DNA of 64,000 nt, from contig NZ_CP157743.1 in the NCBI RefSeq assembly GCF_030717995.2, forward strand, positions 3,994,501-4,058,500. Reading direction: 5' to 3'. Position 1 is the stretch's first letter. Each line of letters starts with the position of its first letter. The notes beneath the pieces are model-generated. The model was not told where the DNA came from, searched no databases, and saw nothing but the letters and a program-made list of their open reading frames with translations. Made by a program: the position numbers and the translations under genes. Positions 25,933-36,156 of this stretch are shown here, piece by piece. The DNA comes from Methylomarinum sp. Ch1-1. Lineage in GTDB: Bacteria; Pseudomonadota; Gammaproteobacteria; Methylococcales; Methylomonadaceae.

Positions 25933-28389
25933 ATGCCCATTATAACGACACCTTATCCGGTGCCAACTACAACCTGCCAGACAAACAGCGGCGTACTACG
26001 CTTCAAGCGTACACTGTGTTTGCTGCTGACAGTGTCTCACTTTGTCTGCGCTTTCCCCGTGCGGTCGGCATCGTCGGATAAGGTTCCTCCAGGCGACAAG
26101 CACAATCAGGCCAATAGCCTTACAAGCAGCAAAATTGATCGCACAAAGCCCGGACAGGATCAACAGACCCTGTTACTGGAAGTCACGATCAACACCCGGA
26201 AGCTAGCGGATATCATTCGGGTCGAAATACTGGCAGACGGCCGCCTGGTGCTGCCGGTCGATGCATGGCATGAGGCGCGCCTGCGCCCGGCCGGAGAAAA
26301 ATTGGCGTTGCCTGACAGCAAGCAAGGCTATACGCTAGATGCGGTGCCGGGACTACAGTACAAACTCGACACCGGCAAGCTTGCATTGGATATTAACGCC
26401 CCCGCAGAGGCCTTTGAAGCCAGCGGATTCGACGACGGGCGCGGCGGTGAGGCCCCGCCTAACAAGGCGCCACCGGGCTTTTACTTCAACTACAACCTCA
26501 CCGGCATCCGATCGGCCGATAGCAGTCTTAGCTATGGCGCCATTCTGGAAGGCGTGGTCTTCAACAGCATGGGCTCGTTGGTAGCTAAAGGGGTGATGCG
26601 CGGCGACGATAATCAGCACGAATTAATTCGCACCGATACTTACTGGCAGACAGACCTGCCCAGCTCAATGGAAACCTTGGTGCTGGGCGACACCATCGGT
26701 AGCGGCGGCGCCTGGAGCCGACCGGTGCGCTTCGGCGGAATCCGCTGGGCGCGCAATTTTGCATTGCGGCCCGGCTATTTCAGTTTTCCGTTACCGTCGA
26801 TCTCAGGCTCGGCGGCGCTACCTTCAACCATCGATGTGCTGATCAATAATCAGCGCCAGCAAAGCCAATCGGTTAATACCGGCCCGTTCGCTCTAAACAA
26901 TATACCGGTGGCGACCGGCGCCGGCGAAGTCAATCTGGTGCTGCGCGACCTGCTCGGCGTCGAAACGCTGGTGACCCAGAGCTATTACACGTCGCCGCGC
27001 CTGCTGGCGGCGGGGCTGTCCGATTTTTCCTTCGAAGCCGGTTTACTGCGTGAAAACTACGGTAGTCAAAGCTTCGACTACAGCTCGGTTTTTGCTGCCG
27101 GAACCTGGCGTCAGGGTTTGAATGACGCTCTCACCGGCGAGGCGCGACTGGAACTGCAGCAGCACCGTCAGGCAGCCGGCATCGAAATAGCCGGCCTGCT
27201 CGGCCACTTTGCCGTAGCGCGCGCGGCGGCCGCCTATTCCGGAGCCGGTGATGAGCAGGGCGGTCATTATATACTGGGACTGGAGCGCCGTTCTATTGTC
27301 AGCGCCGGCTCACTGCAGTGGGAATATTTTGACCGCGGATATACTCAGTTTGGAGCGTCCTCCAACGAAACCCGCCCACGCGACCGTTTTACGGCGGGCT
27401 ACGGCATGTCGCTGTTTCTGGGAGCATCTGTCGGCGTCAGCTACCTTAGCCAGTCGAGCTGGAACGGCGACCGTTTTGAACTGGCAAGCGCCAATCTGGG
27501 AGTTTCGCTGCCCTGGAACATGTACCTCAACGCTTACGCCAGCAAGCAGCTCGATGAAGATAAAGGCTGGAGCGGCGGTCTAAACCTGAGCCTCCCTCTA
27601 GGTTCGCAGCGCACGGTTTCGGCCAGCAGCAACCGCGATTCCGACGGCCGCATCATTAACGCGTTGCAAGCCAGCCAGTCGGTGTCTCAAGGCCCCGGGT
27701 TGGGCTGGCGCCTGCGCGTCAGCGACGATTCAAGCCAGCAATTGCAAGCGGGAGGCACGCTCAACACCAACTACGGGCAGTTAAATGTCGACGCCAATCA
27801 GGGCAAAGAAGGCACTTCGCTGCGCCTGGGCGCGAACGGCTCGGTCGGCTGGCTGCGGGGCTTACCATTCGCCACCCGAAATATCGGCCAGGGCAGTTTT
27901 GCCGTGGTCAAGGTGGGAGAAATTGAAGACGTGCCTGTGTACCGCAGCAATCAGATATCCGCCTCGACCAACAGCAGCGGCATGGCGCTGGTGCCCAACC
28001 TGCTGCCGTACCAACAAAACAAAATTACCATCGACCCCGGCGAACTGCCTTTCGATACCGAAATCAAGGGCGTCAAGGAAATGGCTCTGCCTTATGCGCG
28101 CAGCGGCATACTCGTGGAATTTCCGGTGCGTCGCTCGCACAATGCCCTGGTCGTACTGCACCAGCCCAATGGCAAGCCGGTTCCGGGCGGCGCGCGCGTT
28201 ACCGTGACTCCCAACGGCATGACATTTATCGTCGCCAAACGCGGTCAAGTGTATCTGACCGATCTGGAATCCGACAACCGCATTGCCGTACAATGGCCGG
28301 ACGGCCATTGTGACCTGGCCATTACACTGCCCGCCGACGGCCAACCCGAGCCGCGCATCGGTCCCCTTACTTGTGGAAATCCAAGATGA
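25933..28389 (+). CDS. outer-membrane pilus usher (CsuD-like)
   Basis: 818 aa, usual for fimbrial ushers. A signal peptide lies near residues 26-46. The N-terminal periplasmic domain contains ILADGRLVLPVDAWHEARLR; the 24-strand barrel begins near YFNYNLTGIRS and has LINNQRQQSQSVNTGPFALN as the plug region; C-terminal domains include GIVEFPVRR-like LVEFPVRRSHNALVVL. It catalyses pilin polymerisation and secretion through the outer membrane. It overlaps the following subunit gene by 4 nt (ATGA). Confidence 0.9.
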   Translation: MPIITTPYPVPTTTCQTNSGVLRFKRTLCLLLTVSHFVCAFPVRSASSDKVPPGDKHNQANSLTSSKIDRTKPGQDQQTLLLEVTINTRKLADIIRVEILADGRLVLPVDAWHEARLRPAGEKLALPDSKQGYTLDAVPGLQYKLDTGKLALDINAPAEAFEASGFDDGRGGEAPPNKAPPGFYFNYNLTGIRSADSSLSYGAILEGVVFNSMGSLVAKGVMRGDDNQHELIRTDTYWQTDLPSSMETLVLGDTIGSGGAWSRPVRFGGIRWARNFALRPGYFSFPLPSISGSAALPSTIDVLINNQRQQSQSVNTGPFALNNIPVATGAGEVNLVLRDLLGVETLVTQSYYTSPRLLAAGLSDFSFEAGLLRENYGSQSFDYSSVFAAGTWRQGLNDALTGEARLELQQHRQAAGIEIAGLLGHFAVARAAAAYSGAGDEQGGHYILGLERRSIVSAGSLQWEYFDRGYTQFGASSNETRPRDRFTAGYGMSLFLGASVGVSYLSQSSWNGDRFELASANLGVSLPWNMYLNAYASKQLDEDKGWSGGLNLSLPLGSQRTVSASSNRDSDGRIINALQASQSVSQGPGLGWRLRVSDDSSQQLQAGGTLNTNYGQLNVDANQGKEGTSLRLGANGSVGWLRGLPFATRNIGQGSFAVVKVGEIEDVPVYRSNQISASTNSSGMALVPNLLPYQQNKITIDPGELPFDTEIKGVKEMALPYARSGILVEFPVRRSHNALVVLHQPNGKPVPGGARVTVTPNGMTFIVAKRGQVYLTDLESDNRIAVQWPDGHCDLAITLPADGQPEPRIGPLTCGNPR

Positions 28390-28850
28390 ATAAATTAATA
28401 TTTTTAGCCGCCTCGCTGCTGATGAATATGCTCTGGCTGCCAAAAGCGTCCGCCGTCTGCTCGGTCAACAACCCGAGTTTGGCATTCGGCAGTTTCAGCC
28501 CGCTGACCGGTAATACCGTCGACAGCACCGGCACCATCACCGTTACCTGCATCTTGCAACTGTCGTCTTACACTATTGCGCTCTCGCCCGGCGGCAGCGG
28601 AACCTATAACCCACGCAGCATGACCAGCGGCGGCAACACGCTGGAATACAACCTTTACACCGATGCCGGATACAGTCAGATTTGGGGCGACGGCACCGGC
28701 GGCAGTGTCTCAGTAGACGGCGGCTCGGCTCTTCTCGGCTCCAGAAACCATACGGTCTATGGCAGAATACCGCTATCGACTCAGCGGGGCGCCAGCGTGG
28801 GCAGCTACAGCGACAGCATTACCGTGACAATAACTTATGGGCTTTTGTAA
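28386..28850 (+). CDS. spore coat U-domain minor or tip pilin (CsuE-like)
   Basis: 154 aa. Signal peptide ending near ASA (residue 24). Spore coat U domain with CSVNNPSLAFGSFSPLTGN, TITVTCILQLSSYTIALSPG and YGRIPLSTQRGASVGSYSDS, ending in TITYGLL. It shares the cysteine pattern of the major pilin but is shorter than a two-domain tip adhesin, so it may be a tip or minor subunit. ATG 28386 overlaps the usher stop; the frame is open a little further upstream. Last gene of the pilus operon. Confidence 0.85.
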   Translation: MNKLIFLAASLLMNMLWLPKASAVCSVNNPSLAFGSFSPLTGNTVDSTGTITVTCILQLSSYTIALSPGGSGTYNPRSMTSGGNTLEYNLYTDAGYSQIWGDGTGGSVSVDGGSALLGSRNHTVYGRIPLSTQRGASVGSYSDSITVTITYGLL

Positions 28851-28864
28851 CTACCCCCCCATTT

Positions 28865-28937
28865 GTAGGGTGGATAAGCGGAGCGCATCCACCGGTTCGG
28901 CATCTTTGGTGGATGCGCCCTTCAGGCTTACCCCCCC
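28865..28937. repeat. GTAGGGTGGATAAGC long hairpin, copy 3
   Basis: Begins GTAGGGTGGATAAGCGGAGC and is followed by the inverse arm GGTGGATGCGCCC then GGCTTACCCCCC. It lies just after the pilus operon and might act as a transcription barrier. Confidence 0.65.
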
Positions 28938-28974
28938 TGTGCCAGACTAGTTGTCGCCTCTAAAATTCAGTACA

Positions 28975-29025
28975 TCCGAAGGCAAGACGGTGCTTTGCGT
29001 AGGAGCGCCGCCCTCGGCGCGAAAA
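28975..29025 (+). repeat. 51-bp dispersed repeat (partner at 6818-6868)
   Basis: TCCGAAGGCAAGACGGTGCT onward matches the reverse complement of 6818-6868. Immediately after it lies a GGGCGGGTCAAATAACCCGCC hairpin related to 6710-6733. The 416-bp gap 28851-29266 shows no gene. Confidence 0.55.
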
Positions 29026-29266
29026 GAGCCATTCGGCCCGAGGGCGGGTCAAATAACCCGCCCCGCCCGGCATGCACTTTTTAAGCGATCACCATCGGTC
29101 GGAGAAATGACTCGAATTGTCGACTCCATTTTTTAGTTTTTTGCCAAAAATACAAATTGCTGGAATTGCTGACCGACAATCGGCGCAACTTGACTCCACG
29201 CCGAGATTCTGTTTAGCTGAACCGATCCGTTGTTATAGGATTTACGGGAATGAGCGAACCTTAAAC

Positions 29267-30514
29267 ATGAGCTATTCCATTTGCAGCAGGTTTCAGATCC
29301 TACTCCTAGTCCTGGTCGCCGGCGCCTGCGACACCGAAGAACAAACCGGCGCGTCGGTTTTGAACTGGTATGTCTTCGACGAACGCTCCGGCGCCTTTCA
29401 GGACGCTGCGCAAAACTGCGGCGAACAATCGGGCGGCCGTTATCGGATTCGCCTGACGCCGCTGCCTTCCGATGCCGACCAGCAACGGGAACAACTGGTC
29501 AGACGCCTGGCCGCAGAGGACCGGGACATCGACATCATCGGCATGGATGTGATCTGGACCGCCGAATTCGCCCAGGCAGGCTGGATTCTACCCTGGCCCG
29601 AAAATCAATCCGCCAGCGCGACAGCCGGCATGTTGCCGGCCGCCGTCGCCAGTGCGAGTTATCGTCAACGGCTCTGGGCCCTGCCGTACACCAGCAACGC
29701 CCAACTGCTGTGGTACCGAAAAGACTTGATCGAGGCGCCGCCGACAAGCTGGAACCAGCTGATAGAGATGGCCGAAGCCTTGAACATAGCGGGCGCCTTC
29801 CAAGTCCAGGGCCAGCGTTATGAAGGCCTGACGGTATTCTTCATATCTTTACTGGCATCGGCCGGCGGCGCCGTTTTGACCCCCGATGCGACCGAGGTTT
29901 CCCTGCAGACAGAACCCACCCGCAAGGTGCTGAAGCTGCTGCAGCGCCTGGCGACCTCACCGGCCGCCGATCCGGGGCTGGCCGTGTCGCGCGAGGACCA
30001 GGGCCGACTGGCCTTCGAAACCGGAAAACCCGCATTCATGGTCAATTATTCCTATGTCTGGCCCAGCGCCTTACAGAATGCGCCGCAGGTCGCCGAACAC
30101 ATGGCTTGGGCGCGCTGGCCGTCGGTGACGCCGGGGCGACCGAGCCGGGTAACGATCGGCGGCATCAATCTTGCCGTCGGCGCCTATAGCCGACATCCCG
30201 CATCGGCTTTCGAGGCGATAACCTGTCTGACCTCGGCAAGCAATCAAATGATTGCCGCCCAAAAAGGTGGCCTGCCGCCGACACGGCAAACGCTCTATCA
30301 GCACCCTGACGTGCGAAAACGTTTTCCGATGGCCGACACCTTGCTGGCGACGCTGCAAGACGCGGTACAGCGGCCGCAAACACCGGTATATAACGACCTG
30401 TCGCTGGCCATCAGTCACACCCTGCATCCGCTATCGCATATCGACCCGGAGACCGATACGCTCAAACTGCGCGCAGCCGTTCGGCGGGCCTTAAACTCCG
30501 AGGGCTTGTTTTGA
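29267..30514 (+). CDS. sugar ABC transporter, substrate-binding protein
   Basis: 415 aa, extracellular solute-binding protein family 1 (maltose/trehalose type). The N-terminus is a signal peptide ending near AGAC, possibly a lipoprotein. Typical features are IDIIGMDVIWTAEFAQAGW, LPYTSNAQLLWYRKDLIEAP, ASAGGAVLTPDATEVSL, and GGINLAVGAYSRHPASAFEA. Followed by two permeases and an ATPase with coupled overlaps, it binds a sugar in the periplasm. A trehalose or maltose-type substrate is suggested by family resemblance only. ATG 29267 gives the signal peptide; the longer frame does not. Confidence 0.9.
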   Translation: MSYSICSRFQILLLVLVAGACDTEEQTGASVLNWYVFDERSGAFQDAAQNCGEQSGGRYRIRLTPLPSDADQQREQLVRRLAAEDRDIDIIGMDVIWTAEFAQAGWILPWPENQSASATAGMLPAAVASASYRQRLWALPYTSNAQLLWYRKDLIEAPPTSWNQLIEMAEALNIAGAFQVQGQRYEGLTVFFISLLASAGGAVLTPDATEVSLQTEPTRKVLKLLQRLATSPAADPGLAVSREDQGRLAFETGKPAFMVNYSYVWPSALQNAPQVAEHMAWARWPSVTPGRPSRVTIGGINLAVGAYSRHPASAFEAITCLTSASNQMIAAQKGGLPPTRQTLYQHPDVRKRFPMADTLLATLQDAVQRPQTPVYNDLSLAISHTLHPLSHIDPETDTLKLRAAVRRALNSEGLF

Positions 30515-31386
30515 CAAGCCGGGCCAGCGCCGAACGCCGTCTGGCCTGGCTGCTGTGCGCACCGGCGCTGGCCGCAATGCTGCTGGTCACCGCCTATCCG
30601 ATAGGCTATGCCTTGTGGCTGTCGTTGCACCGCTACGACCTGCGTTTTCCGCAACAAAGCCAATTCGTCGGTCTGGCCAATTATATCAGTGTGCTCGGCT
30701 CCGAGGTCTGGTGGCAAGCCTTGATCAACACCCTCATCATAACGGTCGCCTCGGTGACGGTAGAACTGGTGTTGGGATTTGCGCTGGCGCTGTTGATGTT
30801 CAAGGCCACGCTGGGCCGCCGCACGGTCCGCACCGTGATACTGATTCCTTACGCGATGATTACCGTGGTGTCGGCGCTGGCATGGAAATTCGCCTTCGAC
30901 CCGACTACCGGCTTCGTCAACGCCTTACTGGACCTGGATCAGGCTTGGCTGAGCGAACGTTGGTCGGCCTTTTTCGTCATCGTCTTCAGCGAAATATGGA
31001 AGACGACGCCGTTCATGGCGCTGCTGCTGCTGGCCGGACTGACCTTGATCCCCCAGGACTTGAACCGGGCGGCGCGCGTCGACGGCGCCTCGGCCTGGCA
31101 ACGCTTGATCAAGATCACGCTGCCGCTGATGAAGCCGACGATACTGGTCGCGTTGCTGTTCCGAACGCTGGACGCCTTTCGCATCTTCGACACCGTCTAC
31201 GTACAAACCCGCGGCGCCGCCAATACCGAAACGGTGTCCGTGGTCGGCTACAATGTGTTGATCGCCCGCCTGAACCTGGGTTTGGGATCGGCGGTTTCGG
31301 TGCTGATATTCATCAGCGTGCTGATCATCTCGCTATTGTTCATCAAGGGATTCGGCGCACCGCTGAGCCAGGCTAGGAGGAAATGA
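30511..31386 (+). CDS. sugar ABC transporter permease (MalF type)
   Basis: 291 aa, about six transmembrane segments. The EAA loop that docks the ATPase is [20 protein letters not shown] near residues 188-207. The start is TTG 30511, overlapping the binding-protein stop (TTGA), which implies translational coupling. It forms the membrane channel with the next gene. The sequence resembles MalF/UgpA-like proteins without the large periplasmic loop of enterobacterial MalF. Confidence 0.9.
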   Translation: MTSRASAERRLAWLLCAPALAAMLLVTAYPIGYALWLSLHRYDLRFPQQSQFVGLANYISVLGSEVWWQALINTLIITVASVTVELVLGFALALLMFKATLGRRTVRTVILIPYAMITVVSALAWKFAFDPTTGFVNALLDLDQAWLSERWSAFFVIVFSEIWKTTPFMALLLLAGLTLIPQDLNRAARVDGASAWQRLIKITLPLMKPTILVALLFRTLDAFRIFDTVYVQTRGAANTETVSVVGYNVLIARLNLGLGSAVSVLIFISVLIISLLFIKGFGAPLSQARRK

Positions 31387-32216
31387 TCATGCAAAAACGG
31401 CTGGAGACGGTATTTTGGAGCGGTTTCGGCATCATCGTGATGATTTATGCGCTGGTCCCGGTGGCCTGGATCATCTCGCTGTCGCTGAAGCGGTCGGGCG
31501 ACCTGAACGATCAACGCTTCATTCCGAGCGCGATCAGCTTCGACAACTACCGGGCCATATTTGAAGACGCCCAGTTTCCGGCGGCGCTGTGGAATTCTTT
31601 CGGCATCGCCTTGATCGCCACGACGCTGTCGATACTGCTGGCGATGTTCGCCGCCTATGCCATCGTCAGGCTGGAATTTTCCGGCAAGCAATGGGTGCTG
31701 GCCGGCGTGCTGGCGATTTCGATGTTTCCGCCGGTTTCGATCATCGGCCCGTTGTTCAATCTGTGGCGCATCATCGGCTTGTTCGACACCTGGGCCGGTC
31801 TGGTCATTCCCTATATGACCTTCACCCTGCCGTTGGCGATCTGGACCTTGTCGGCTTTTTTCCGCGAGCTGCCCTGGGACCTGGACAAGTCCGCCCGCAT
31901 CGACGGCGCAACGCCTTTTCAAGCCTTCTTTCACATCATCGCCCCGCTGGCGGCGCCCGGCGTCTTCACCGCCGCAATCCTGGTATTCATCTTCGCCTGG
32001 AACGACTTCCTGTTCGCGACCTCGTTGACCTCGACCAACGCCGCCCGCACGGTACCGGCCGCGATCGCCTTCTTCACCGGCAGTTCGCAGTTCGAGCAGC
32101 CGACCGGATCGATCGCCGCGGCTTCGGTGGTCGTGACGCTGCCGGTCATCGTCATCGTGCTGCTGTTTCAAAAACGTATCGTCGCCGGCCTGACCGCCGG
32201 CGCGGTCAAAGGCTAG
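31383..32216 (+). CDS. sugar ABC transporter permease (MalG type)
   Basis: 277 aa with about six transmembrane segments. The EAA-type motif is [20 protein letters not shown] near residues 168-187. The N-terminal [13 protein letters not shown] and the [14 protein letters not shown] stretch are typical of the MalG/UgpE subfamily. ATG 31383 overlaps the previous stop by 4 nt; a second ATG six bases on is possible. It pairs with the MalF-type permease. Confidence 0.9.
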   Translation: MIMQKRLETVFWSGFGIIVMIYALVPVAWIISLSLKRSGDLNDQRFIPSAISFDNYRAIFEDAQFPAALWNSFGIALIATTLSILLAMFAAYAIVRLEFSGKQWVLAGVLAISMFPPVSIIGPLFNLWRIIGLFDTWAGLVIPYMTFTLPLAIWTLSAFFRELPWDLDKSARIDGATPFQAFFHIIAPLAAPGVFTAAILVFIFAWNDFLFATSLTSTNAARTVPAAIAFFTGSSQFEQPTGSIAAASVVVTLPVIVIVLLFQKRIVAGLTAGAVKG

Positions 32217-32225
32217 GGAGACGAT

Positions 32226-33344
32226 ATGGCGGAAATCGTACTGGAAGGGATCGGCAAACAGTTTCCCGATGGCACGCAAGTCTTGCATGACATCGGCTTC
32301 ACGATACACGACGGCGAATTTTTCATCCTGGTCGGCCCGTCGGGCTGCGGCAAGTCGACGTTGCTGAACATGATCGCCGGCCTCGAGGACGTCAGCGCCG
32401 GCGAAATTCGGGTCGACGGCCATATCATCAACGACTTGGATCCCAAGGACCGCAACATCGCGATGGTGTTTCAGAGTTATGCGATCTATCCGCATATGAG
32501 CGTGCGCGACAACATCGCCTTTCCGCTGAAACTGGCCGGACTGCCCAAGACTGAAATTCGACGCAAGGTCGAGGAAGCAGCCGAACTGCTGGAATTGAGC
32601 GAACTGTTGGAACGCAAACCGGCCGCCTTGTCCGGCGGTCAGCGTCAACGCGTCGCGATGGGACGGGCGCTGGTGCGCGAGCCGTCCGTGTTCTTGCTGG
32701 ACGAGCCGCTGTCCAACCTCGACGCCCGGCTGCGAGTGCAAATGCGCAGCGAAATCGGCCGGCTGCAAAAACGCCTTGGAACGACGATGATTTATGTCAC
32801 CCATGACCAGACCGAAGCGATGACGCTGGGCGATCGCGTCGCCGTGCTGAACGAAGGCGAAGTGCAACAAATCGGCACGCCCCAGCAACTATACCGGAAA
32901 CCTGCCAGCCTATTCGTCGCCGGCTTCATCGGCTCGCCGGGGATGAATTTCTTGCCGGCCAAAATCAAGGAAGGCAAACTGCAGTTGCCGTTCGCCGCCG
33001 CCCGACTTCCCGAGCGCTACCACGAATTTTCAACCCGGCCATTGATCGCTGGTTTCCGTCCGGAGGACGTCCACTGTGCGGACAACGCGAAAGACGATCG
33101 ACAAGCATTGGTCTTTCGGGCCGCCATCGATGTCGTCGAATGGCTCGGCGCCGAACTGTTCGCCTATTCCGATCTCGAGTTGCCCAATCAAAGCCGAATG
33201 GCGGACGACAAAAGCCGCGCCACGCTGGTGTTCCGACTCCCCCCATCGCTTGAGCTGCGAGCAGGCGAATCGCTGCAGCTCATGCTTGATGTTGGCGATA
33301 TTCACCTATTCGACGGCGAAACAGGCTATAATCTAACCCTGTAA
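32226..33344 (+). CDS. sugar ABC transporter ATPase (MalK/UgpC type)
   Basis: 372 aa. Walker A GPSGCGKST (near residue 36), Q-loop MVFQSYAIYPHMSVRDN, signature LSGGQRQRVAMGRALVREP and Walker B VFLLDEPLSNLDARL are all intact. The C-terminal third is an OB-fold regulatory domain typical of MalK. It powers import through the two upstream permeases. AGGGAG precedes the ATG. As in many MalK-type ATPases it may serve more than one importer. Operon ends here. Confidence 0.93.
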   Translation: MAEIVLEGIGKQFPDGTQVLHDIGFTIHDGEFFILVGPSGCGKSTLLNMIAGLEDVSAGEIRVDGHIINDLDPKDRNIAMVFQSYAIYPHMSVRDNIAFPLKLAGLPKTEIRRKVEEAAELLELSELLERKPAALSGGQRQRVAMGRALVREPSVFLLDEPLSNLDARLRVQMRSEIGRLQKRLGTTMIYVTHDQTEAMTLGDRVAVLNEGEVQQIGTPQQLYRKPASLFVAGFIGSPGMNFLPAKIKEGKLQLPFAAARLPERYHEFSTRPLIAGFRPEDVHCADNAKDDRQALVFRAAIDVVEWLGAELFAYSDLELPNQSRMADDKSRATLVFRLPPSLELRAGESLQLMLDVGDIHLFDGETGYNLTL

Positions 33345-33488
33345 ATGCGATGCTTACTGCAAGCGCAATGAATTGCCCTCCAAAAAAATTAGCCCATCTA
33401 TACCGGTAATCTGCTGTTATCCGCTTGAAATAACCCTAAAATAATCCAGACTTATACGGAACTACCTAAACGCCCTTAAATAAAAGGA

Positions 33489-34721
33489 ATGACTAAAGCG
33501 ATTATTACCTCACAACATCATATCCGCTGGCGGCTGCTGATTCCGCTGCTGATGATCTTCACGCTAATGATAATCCTCTCCACCGTGATCCATTTCGTCG
33601 ATCTGCGCTCGCAATTCAAAGAAAACATGACCCGCGAATTGACGATGATTGCGACCAATCATCGCATTTCGATGACCTTGCGCGGCGAAAAACTGAGCGC
33701 CCTCGCCGAAACATTAAGCCGGGAGCCACGCTTGGTTAAGGCGCTGGCCGCCGGCGACCGCGATGCCTTGATGACACTGGCCCTCCCCCAATTCGAACGA
33801 TTCAAAAAAGCTTACAATATTAGTCATTTTTATTTCCATGATGCCCGGCGTCAAACCTTGTTACGGCTGCACAATCCGAGCGTCTATGGCGACCGCAACG
33901 ATCGCGTCAGCGCCCAGCAGGCGGAACGAACCGGTCAAACCGCGGTCGGCGTCGGACTAGGCAAAACCGGCACCTATACCCAGCGCGCGGTGGCGCCGGT
34001 CAAGATGGATGGACGCTTGATCGGTTATCTGGAACTGGGCGAGGAAACGTTGGACAGCCTGCTCGATTTGGCCCACGATTTCAATGTTGAGGGTTATGTG
34101 CTGCTCTATAAAGACTTTCTCGACCGTCAAGACTGGGAACAATTCATGCTGAGCTTAAACAGGACACCGGATTGGGAACGCTATCCAGACCGGGTTTTGG
34201 CGGCGCAAACACAAGCGCAAGTCCCCGAATTTTTAGATTCGCTGTTGAAAAAATGGGGTCAATCCACTGCGCCTCACAGTCAAATCATCAACGCTGGGGC
34301 GCGAACGCTCAATGTCGGCGCCATCCCTTTGTTCGACGCCGGAGATCGCCAAATCGGGCAAATGCTCATATTGCGCGATGTCAGCGCGCTCAATCAGCAT
34401 ATCGATGACAACTTTTTCGGGTTCGTCATCAGCGTACTCGCCGGCGGCCTGCTATTAAGCCTCGTTTTATATTATCACCTAAGAAAAACCGAATATCAGT
34501 TGCGACAGGCGCATAAACAAATCCTCGAAGGCGTTAATGAGCGTGAGGCCGATCAACGCCGCCATATCGAGGAATTAACGGAACGCATCAATGATTTGGA
34601 GCGCTTCGAACGCCTGACGGTCCACCGCGAACTGCGCATCCAGACACTCAAGCAGGAAAATCGCAGATTGAAGACATTGGTCAATGCCGACCTAACAGAA
34701 CGAGAGGATGATCATGGATAA
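33489..34721 (+). CDS. transmembrane double-Cache (dCache_3) sensor without output domain
   Basis: 410 aa. TM1 near residues 14-36 (LLIPLLMIFTLMIILSTVIH) and TM2 near 306-328 bracket a periplasmic sensor. The segment SHFYFHDARRQTLLRLHNPSVYGDR, then GTYTQRAVAPVKMDGRLIGYLELGEE, is the signature of a dCache_3 domain that binds small ligands. After TM2 only a coiled coil of about 80 residues follows; no kinase, GGDEF or methyl-accepting domain is present. It overlaps the next PAS/HD-GYP gene by 14 nt, so it probably signals through that protein. Ligand unknown. Confidence 0.8.
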   Translation: MTKAIITSQHHIRWRLLIPLLMIFTLMIILSTVIHFVDLRSQFKENMTRELTMIATNHRISMTLRGEKLSALAETLSREPRLVKALAAGDRDALMTLALPQFERFKKAYNISHFYFHDARRQTLLRLHNPSVYGDRNDRVSAQQAERTGQTAVGVGLGKTGTYTQRAVAPVKMDGRLIGYLELGEETLDSLLDLAHDFNVEGYVLLYKDFLDRQDWEQFMLSLNRTPDWERYPDRVLAAQTQAQVPEFLDSLLKKWGQSTAPHSQIINAGARTLNVGAIPLFDAGDRQIGQMLILRDVSALNQHIDDNFFGFVISVLAGGLLLSLVLYYHLRKTEYQLRQAHKQILEGVNEREADQRRHIEELTERINDLERFERLTVHRELRIQTLKQENRRLKTLVNADLTEREDDHG

Positions 34722-36105
34722 AACCGACTCCCTCCTATCCAAGTCGGAATTGACCGCTCGCCTGCAAGCCGAGCTGGAAGCGGCGCAGGAACGCGAACGC
34801 GCCTCGCAAAAAACCCGGAGAGCCTTGCTGGCGATGCTGGAAGACTTGGAAGAGACCCAGGTTGAGGTCGAACAAGCCAGACATGAATTACAGAGCGCGA
34901 TGGATGCGGTTCAGGATCCGATCTTCATGCATGATCGTGATTACCGTATCATGCGCGCCAATCGCGCCTATGCGGAACGCACCGGCCTGGATGTGCAGCA
35001 GATCATAGGCAAACCTTACTGGCAATTGTTTCCCAAACTCGATGCCCCGCCTTTGTGCTGTATCGAGACCATCGAACAAAAACAGATGCACGAGGAAGAG
35101 TTGAACCTGCTTAACGGTGAAACCTTCCTGACTCGTTATTATCCGATCCTCGATCATCACAATCACTATCTCTATTCACTGCATATGATGCAGAATGTCA
35201 GTGAACGTCGCCGCGCCGAACAGGAACAGCGCACCTTAAGCGAGGCCTTTCGACAGGCCTCCGAGGCGATGCTGGTGCTTGATGACGAAGGAAAAGTGCG
35301 CCACATCAACCCGGCCTTCCAGCGTTTATTCGGCTATGACGAAATAGAAATCAGCAGCCAATCGATCTCCTTGCTGACAGCCCCCGAACGGGAGGCGACG
35401 ATACAACCGCCCGCCGTGCTTGAGCAGTTGCGCAAACACGGGCTTTGGCAGGGTGAAGTACTCAGGCGCGCGAAAGATGGCGCCGTGATTCCGGTACTGC
35501 TCAACGCCAGCGCGATCCGTAACCATCGAGACGAAATCACCGGTTTCATCAATCTCTATCTCGATTTGCGCCAGATCAAACAGGCCGAATCGTCGTTACG
35601 CGAGAGCGAGGAACAGTTTCGCGCAATGAGCTCTGCGGCCCAGGACGCCATGCTGATGCTCGATGACGACAGCCTGATCGTTTTCTGGAATGAGGCGGCG
35701 ACGCGTATCTTCGGCTATCAGGGCGACGAGGTGATCGGACAAAATGTGCATCTGTTGCTGGCTCCCGAACACTACCATGCGGCTTATCGTGCCGGCTGGC
35801 CGGATTTCGCCAAGAACGGCCGCGGCGCAGCGATCGGTCAGGTGCTGGAACTGGAAGCCTTGCACAAAAGCGGTCACACCATCAACATCGAATTGTCGGT
35901 CGCGCCGGTGCAAATCAAACAGCGTTGGCATGCGGTCGGCATCCTCCGTGATATTAGCGAGCGAAAGCTGGCCGAAAGAAAACTGCGGAACGTGCTGCGC
36001 GCCCATCGTACGCTGAGCGCCTGCAATACGCTGCTGGTGCACAGCAGCGGGGAGCAGAAACTGATGAGCGATATGTGTCGAGCCATCGTCGAACTAGTAC
36101 AATAA
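34708..36105 (+). pseudogene. 5' part of an interrupted PAS-PAS-PAS-GAF-HD-GYP gene
   Basis: Encodes an N-terminal coiled coil, then three PAS domains (near residues 55-165, 180-290 and 300-420) and the very start of a GAF domain (SACNTLLVHSSGEQKLMSDM). It stops inside an IS630-type element inserted at a TA (36095-36096). Removing the element and one TA restores an open frame to 38454 (codon CTA then GGGGGTTACCGG, reading L-G-G-Y-R). The rebuilt protein would be 808 aa. ATG 34714 has a better ribosome binding site (GAGG) than 34708. The truncated product may still be made. Confidence 0.85.
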
Positions 36106-36156
36106 ACTTGAAATATATTGGATAATACAACGATTTGAAACCAATAAAATAATCCC

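Noticed and set aside
31248-32888. Long minus-strand open frame opposite the sugar ABC genes
   Set aside because: Mirror of GC-rich coding sequence; composition is His/Arg/Gln-rich with no domain, while the plus-strand frames are clear ABC proteins.
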